From Brachypodium distachyon (Eukaryota > Streptophyta > Magnoliopsida > Poales > Poaceae), in contig NC_016131.3 in the NCBI RefSeq assembly GCF_000005505.3, positions 30,371,001 through 30,435,000 of the forward strand: a stretch of DNA of 64,000 bases, in the 5' to 3' direction. Under the pieces are notes generated by a model. That model searched no databases. It was not told the DNA's origin and saw only the letters and a list, made by a program, of their open reading frames with translations. The translations under genes were made by a program, and so were the position numbers. Position 1 is the first letter of the stretch. Each line of letters opens with the position of its first letter. This document shows positions 56,301 through 64,000 of the stretch, piece after piece.

Positions 56301-56305
56301 CCCAT
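50389..56305 (-). CDS. B-type response-regulator-like gene, copy B: pseudo-receiver plus GARP, frame broken in exon 6
   Basis: B-type response regulators are nuclear transcription factors in which a receiver controls a GARP (MYB-like) DNA-binding domain. Exons: 56305-56218, 54501-54334, 54216-54040, 53957-53856, 53766-53690, and 51584 on. All junctions fit in phase (204 codons before exon 6). Receiver: ILVLDHDP at the acidic pocket (D10 kept, H11 replacing D), LDLVLAEVHLGN with E59 at the phosphorylated aspartate, and the conserved lysine K110 in VLKPLD. GARP: ITWSTQLQEKFLQAVKSLG, then TPGRILWHMDVKGVTSQQIATHLQ, then KYRQKL across the usual intron. A 41-bp tandem duplication in exon 6 (51240-51321) shifts the frame to TGA at 51279, giving about 305 residues; the remaining 297-codon C-terminal frame follows to 50389. 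The E at the phospho-site recalls clock pseudo-response regulators. The gene could act as a truncated factor or be a pseudogene. Confidence 0.78.
50425..50832 (-). repeat. Internal ~67-residue tandem repeat in the C-terminal region of copy B
   Basis: Two adjacent units begin DDLLQVEDVWNHALQS and DDLLQVENAWNHALQS, about 201 bp apart, each followed by QESTxGDALxPMVQ and GDAPVL blocks. Copy A has one unit only, so the duplication arose in copy B after the segmental duplication. It keeps the frame. Confidence 0.85.
51240..51321. repeat. Exact 41-bp tandem duplication in exon 6 of copy B
   Basis: Units 51240-51280 and 51281-51321 are identical (each contains TTGGCTGGTACCTATCGCAC). Copy A has one unit at the matching place. 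Because 41 is not a multiple of 3, the second unit shifts the frame. Confidence 0.93.
53224..53507. mobile_element. hAT-type MITE, private to copy B, carrying a nested Stowaway
   Basis: The ends CACTGGCGGAGCCACC and GACTTCGCCACTG are inverted. It is flanked by AATGTGAT (53216-53223) and AATATGAT (53508-53515), an 8-bp duplication with one change. Copy A lacks it (AAGTATGATCATATATT near 44262). A Stowaway element is inserted in the middle. Confidence 0.8.
53343..53455. mobile_element. Stowaway MITE nested in the hAT MITE
   Basis: A 113-bp element with ends CTCCCTCTGATCCTAAATT and AATTTAGGATCGGAGGGAG between TA dinucleotides (53341-53342 and 53456-53457), wholly inside 53224-53507. Confidence 0.88.
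55921..56085. mobile_element. hAT-type MITE in intron 1 of copy B
   Basis: A 165-bp element with perfect-looking ends CAGTGGCGGATCCA and TGGATCCGCCACTG. It is flanked by the 8-mer AGTCAATC on both sides (55913-55920 and 56086-56093). Copy A reads GTAGTCAATCAACAACC, the empty site. The 8-bp duplication fits the hAT superfamily. Confidence 0.92.
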
Positions 56306-57854
56306 CACAGGTCAGTCAGACCCTATGGGGAACAAAGGAAGGGTTTGGAGTGAGACCTTCACTAAGGGAAAGAGATAGGCATTATATAGCAAATGAAGTT
56401 AGAGGAAGCAGTAGAGAGTCACCTGATTTTCGGATGCAAGTTGACTTCACATTTGGACTGATGAACACAGAAGGTGAACAAGATATAGTGACATCAGATA
56501 CATACAAACCTCATCAATATTTTGTCCTCTTGTGCATTTCCTCCTTCAAATCTAAAAGATATAATAGTATTCTAGAAAAAGTAAATCTAAAAGATATAAT
56601 AGGAGGTGCGAACCCTTATCATCATGACTTCATATTATCTGTTCTCTCTCATCATGCTTGCATTTTCACACCCTTTGATATGACTCATCCTGCATTGCAA
56701 CAGTCTATGTATCTTTGATTCTTACTGCCTCTTTTGCTTTGGATTTTGTAGTCAAAATTGACATACCAAGCAGACAATTTCGCTGGAAGAGCTGAGGACT
56801 GAGGTCAGCGTCCAGATAGCTATGACGATATTAATTGCAGCTGGAAATCCCATTTCGGATGTTCTTGGGTATATGACTGCACAATGGCGTGGAAAGCATG
56901 AGGGGGTCAAACAATAGAGTCCCATGAAATTAAACCTGGCCATTTTTATAATGTCATGCATAAGGAAATCTCCTAAGAATGTAAGATATGCTTATCCATA
57001 AAAACGGCACAGCACAATTTACCACATTGATGCAAATCTTCAATTTCGCAAAACAGCTATTATCTCCTGACTTGCACGAGTGGCAGATTGACCACCGCGG
57101 CACCGCTACATGAGAACAATTTGGAGAGAACACCTGAAAAATTCTCACTTTTAATCCCATCTCATGGCCCTTCTCTCGGTGGCCGAGAATGAGAAGATAG
57201 ACCTGGATATGGCCAAGCCAGCGGCGCCTCCTGCAGCCTAGAAACTCAAACCAAACGAACTAACAAACCCCTTCGGAATTGCGTACGCGCTGGGAGAAGG
57301 AAGGCCGGCCAGCGCCGCCGGTGCCGGTTGGCGGCGACCGCCGCCGCGCAGGCGGATGATGGGCTTAACAACCACTGAAATTGGGCATAACTCGTTAGTG
57401 GGCTCCAATTTCTGGGCTTTTTCAGCTCTCTTTTTTTCACATAGTCAACTTCCTGTCAATAGGCAACGTGAGTCGTATCTCGTGTAATAAATGCCTGACA
57501 CAGGACATCCACAACAATACCACTTTAGCCACAATTACATCACTGTGTTAATGTCGCTATTAATCACTTCCAAAAAAAAATCATCACATACATCTCCACC
57601 GAACACCCCCTAGTGGGAGTTGAGCAAACATTGCATATAGAACACCTTTTTTCTTTCCTATTTTATTATTATTTTGACACTTCACAGCTTACTAGTTTCG
57701 CATGAAAGAAAGCTTGAAGTTGTAACTGCGTGTAATTTACTGTGCCAAGCTGGCAAACATAACATTTCTTGTGCATAGTCGCCGGCCAATAAGGTAACTT
57801 CTTGTTCTTGTGCATATTTAACATGAGCCATATCTGGTGTAATAAATGCATGAC

Positions 57855-58190
57855 GCACGATGTCCATAACAATAAACAATTACTCTAACGGCATTTGCAC
57901 ATTTATCGTGATAGACGGCATCCACAACAATAAACGATTACTCTAGCCGCATCTGCAAAGATACGTTTGATAAATGCAAGATAGACGGCATCCATAAAAA
58001 TAAACGATTACTCTAGCCGCATCCAGAAAGATATCGTGTAATAAATGCATGATAGACGGCATCCACAACAATAAACGATTACTCTAGCCGCATCTGCAAA
58101 GATACGTTTGATAAATGCAAGATAGACGGCATCCACAACAATAAACCACTACTCTATCCGCATTTGCATCATCGTGTTACTAATATCAAA
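57855..58190. repeat. Minisatellite, ~70-bp unit, between four and five copies
   Basis: The landmark GATAGACGGCATCC starts at 57910, 57980, 58051 and 58121 (spacings 70, 71, 70). Each is followed by ACAATAAACGATTACTCTAG or a close variant and an AAATGCA stretch. Units 1 and 3, which share GCAAAGATACGTTTGATAAA, and units 2 and 4 pair up, giving a 141-bp higher-order period. A more diverged unit precedes at about 57857. Confidence 0.88.
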
Positions 58191-59464
58191 ATGGACAAAC
58201 TATCTACCCACAGTTGCATCACCCCAGATATGTCATCGCCTACAATCTTCACCGAACGCCCACTACAGACCATACACACGGCACATATAACACAGCTTTT
58301 CATATTAGTTTCGCATGGAAGAAATCTTGAAGTGCATCCATGAGGTTAGAATGCAAAAAAAAAAAGAAGCATCAAGGTGCAAATTATAAGATCGTAATTG
58401 CGTGCAATTTAGCGTGCCAAGCTGACAGCCATAACAATGACACGATTTTTCACCCCGAACGTGCAGGTTTTCAGTTTTTTTTAACAGAACATATGTTATT
58501 CCCGGACAAAATAAAAAGTTTCGGAATGGCGTGCTCTGGGAGAACTGGAAGGCCGGCCAGCGCCTGCAAATGGGCTTAACTCGTGAGTGGGCTCGAATTT
58601 CTGGGCCCATTTTGCTTGCATGCATATGATGTTGGTCCAAGCCTGACGGGCAAACAGGCCCCGTATTCCCATGGAAGAAATAGGGCCCGTATTAGCTGCG
58701 TGGATTGTGCGAACAGATATGCCACGCGTCGTCGCGCATGGCCATGTGGGCCCCGCAAACCACGAGCGCTGAGCCCGAGACGTGGCTGGACCGTGGCCCG
58801 GCCCGGAGGAAAGAGCGGCGAGGCAGGCCAGCCACGTCGACACGAGCCCACGAGACGACGCGCAGGGTGACGGCGACAGCCCGGGGGCCCGCCAGATTAT
58901 TTTACGCGTTGTGAATTATTGCATGCATGCATCTAGTTGCTTTGTTCCGTTCCGTTCCATGTGATCGTGACGTGGGCGGCCTCCTGCTGACCAACACGCT
59001 CTGACCACCGCCATGGCGCCACCTAGGCCCTGGCTGGCTTCCATCCATCACGTGTGGAGTAGGATGAAAAAATAAAAGATCATACAGTAAAAGTTAACAT
59101 GCTAAATGTTTTGGTGCTTAGTTTTAAACGGGGTTCATAGGTACTGTGCTTAGGACTTGGACTTGCGTGCAGACATGGACATACCTCTGTTGGTGGTCAG
59201 TGCTCTGTTTTTCTTTTTTTTAGATCAAGCAGATTCAATCAAGCCGGGTGTTTACATCGATCGACCGGCACGTGCTTAACCACCTCGAACGAAACAGAGA
59301 CCAGGTTGTGCCATGTACTCTCAAAGCAAAAAAGAAAAAAAAAGAAAAAAAAGAGAGAGGCATGTGCAGCGTTGACCGTGTGCATTTTGGTTTGCCTGGA
59401 TCAAACGGTTGGCCTGGCAACGCTATCACAGTCACCGGCATGGCATCATGCCCCCCCGACCGTA

Positions 59465-59540
59465 TTAGTCATTTACGACTCTATTGGCATCATGGGGCCC
59501 GTAATTGTCATTTACGACTCTATTGGCATCATCCGTTATT
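59465..59540. repeat. Short tandem duplication
   Basis: GTCATTTACGACTCTATTGG with the following CATCAT occurs twice about 40 bp apart. Non-coding. Confidence 0.7.
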
Positions 59541-59600
59541 TATTTATTTCTCCGACGTGACAGGTACAGTAGATGACTGAATCAACTTCTGCTCGCAGCC

Positions 59601-59700
59601 ACGCTTAAGTCCGGGTCGGGGCACGAGGATAGAATTGATTTCATGACAGTACGTACCTACGCTTAGTCCGGGTCTGGGCACGAGGATAGCATTGATTTAG
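59601..59700. repeat. Short tandem duplication, 58-bp period
   Basis: ACGCTTAAGTCCGGGTC with GGGCACGAGGATAG and ATTGATTT occurs at 59601 and again at 59659 with a few differences. Non-coding. Confidence 0.75.
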
Positions 59701-61195
59701 TGATAGTTCGGAAAAAGAATTGATCGATGATTAATGACTACTACAGGGTGTGACTACTTGGTACGAATTGTCCAGTACTATTCTTTTCTTTTCGTGATGT
59801 TAGTTTAAATTTGAACTAAGATCATTACAAAAATTTAGAGTCAGAGTGAATAAGTTGTTTCTATGTTATTTAGCCATTAGGCTCACTTCGTGATAGAGTT
59901 GTCCCCGGAAAAGTAACCATGAATGTAGGATAGAGTGAGAAATGAAAAGAAAAGGAATGTCGGATAGAATGTATTAGCTAAACAGAGGCGATGAAACAAA
60001 TATGATCTGTTTGCAACCGCAAAGGGAATATTAAAAAATGATCTGTTTGCACAGAGATCTCGATCGATGGCTTCTGCTGTAGCTTTGAATCAGGATTCTT
60101 TTAACTTTTACCATTGTTGTGGTGTATTATTTGAACCCAATACCAGCGCTTGACATGATACGAGGTCTTTGTGTTGGAAAGCTCAATGTCAATGTGCTTG
60201 GCGATCGAGCACTCAACATGAGAATCAACCGACTTTGAGTATTGCTTAAAATCACACGAATATAAACAAATGATCACCGATGATCAAACCAACCATAGGT
60301 GCCAAGCCACACACAAAACTTTTTTGTTCCGTCTAAAACAAACGAAACAATAATGCACAGGATTACCCATGTTATACCAAACCTCACGAAGAGTCAACTT
60401 TATTCGCTCTCCTCGGCATCAACAGTAATTCCACGTGACAGGCACCAGTATGTAGTCTGTACCCTCCCATCCTGGAGGCGAATCGCAGAGTGCCCTCCGG
60501 TGACCCAACAAACGGAGCGCACATTTAGTTCCTTCACGCCATATTTCCCGTAACCCGACTCGCATGCCAAGCCCTCAGTGGACTCCGGTCTCGGTCCACC
60601 GAGAAGGATAAGCGTGTACAGAGCATAGCACAAAGACGCGGCAGAGCGTGTACACCTGACCACAGCTGGAAATGCCTCTTCCGAGCAACTTTTTAACGGG
60701 AAATCAGGTAAGAGTACCGCCGCCCCACATCACTGGTCTGGTGCTGCCATTTTCCCCTGCCCTTCCTTTCTTTTTTTCTTCTCCAGGTTTGCACCGTGTT
60801 GCCTTCATCAACGCATGCCGTGTGGACGCTTATCGCCCACAGTAGGCACTAGGCAGTAAAAGAATAACTGAAAAGGAAGCTTGGGAGAAAGGGAAGGAGA
60901 AAAAACATCTCTCGCCCAAAAATCCCAAATCGTCCCGGGTATAAGACCCCGTCGTTTCCGCCCTTCCGTGCTGCATCCGTCCATTTTTGATTCCCACAAG
61001 AGTAGTTGTAGACCGGCGGGGACGGACAGCGCGGCGGCGTGGCGGAGAGGACTGCTCGAGTAGGCTATTGGTGGTAGTGAGGGACGAGAGGAGTAGCAGG
61101 AGGAAGCTGTAGCTGGAGAGAGGGAGGCGAGGTAAGCTGAGCTGAGCAAGCCAGCCAGCCAATGCCGCCGAGGGCGCAGGGGTAGGGAGGGGGAT

Positions 61196-64000
<2,805 letters not shown>

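Larger units (their letters stand above)
49391..57418. repeat. Tandem segmental duplication, copy B
   Basis: Partner of 40070-48417, carrying response-regulator copy B. The right-edge motif (GAAGGCCGGCCAGCGCC with GGGCTCGAATTTCTGGGC) occurs a third time at about 58520-58610, so there may have been a further copy that is now mostly lost. Confidence 0.85.
57419..61195. other. Repeat-rich spacer upstream of the MAP kinase gene
   Basis: It holds a 70-bp minisatellite, a worn third copy of the segment-edge sequence near 58520-58610, two short tandem duplications near 59.5 and 59.6 kb, and AT-rich DNA. The last few hundred bases before 61196 should be the MAP kinase promoter and 5' UTR; no TATA box was assigned. 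A minus-strand open frame at 60663-60400 (88 codons) has no recognised family. Confidence 0.45.

Noticed and set aside
57855..58190. CRISPR-like appearance of regularly spaced repeats
   Set aside because: The repeats are contiguous 70-bp minisatellite units with no unique spacers, and the DNA is eukaryotic.
60400..60663. 88-codon minus-strand open frame upstream of the MAP kinase
   Set aside because: No recognisable domain, no splice context, and divergent position relative to the MAP kinase promoter. Chance frames of this size are common in this window.

Overview
The window is plant nuclear DNA from a grass (Poaceae). Protein-coding genes are split by GT-AG introns, Stowaway and Tourist miniature elements are frequent, and two gypsy-class LTR retrotransposons of the Tat lineage are present. 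The host genes are of grass type: a BWMK1-like TDY MAP kinase, a GT61 glycosyltransferase, a UPF0496 protein, a MATE transporter and B-type response regulators. I cannot name the species. No bacterial operon, CRISPR array or rRNA was seen, and no tRNA gene was recognised.

Layout. 1-7886: minus-strand Tat retrotransposon, cut by the window start, with its 5' LTR at 7080-7886. 8040-8329: Tourist MITE, followed by two copies of a LINE reverse-transcriptase fragment. 9947-17612: plus-strand MATE efflux gene of 8 exons. Exon 3 carries an in-frame stop, and the 4.8-kb fifth intron holds a complete minus-strand UPF0496 gene (13324-14515). 20366-21830: minus-strand GT61 glycosyltransferase of 2 exons. 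24538-39968: an interval bounded by a ~146-bp inverted repeat, MULE-like in form. It contains gene fragments and a second Tat element (27057-39128) that carries a spliced antisense gene between pol and the 3' LTR.

40070-57418: an ~8-kb segment present twice in direct orientation. Each copy carries a diverged B-type response-regulator gene on the minus strand, made of a pseudo-receiver, a GARP/MYB DNA-binding domain and a C-terminal region. Copy A has lost both GARP exons through a ~450-bp deletion and has a 1-bp frameshift in the receiver. Copy B keeps every domain but has a 41-bp tandem duplication that stops the frame soon after the GARP domain. Comparing the two copies gives filled and empty sites for five MITE insertions.

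57418-61195: repeat-rich spacer with a 70-bp minisatellite. 61196-64000: 5' part of a group-D MAP kinase gene, running off the window end.

The host genes are independent loci, not a pathway: transport, cell-wall glycosylation, an unknown membrane-associated protein, diverged phosphorelay-type regulators and MAP-kinase signalling. The most informative content is structural: the nested antisense gene, the decaying regulator pair, the inverted-repeat-bounded island, and the antisense gene inside the second Tat element. All exon boundaries were derived by hand from splice signals, reading phase and family conservation.
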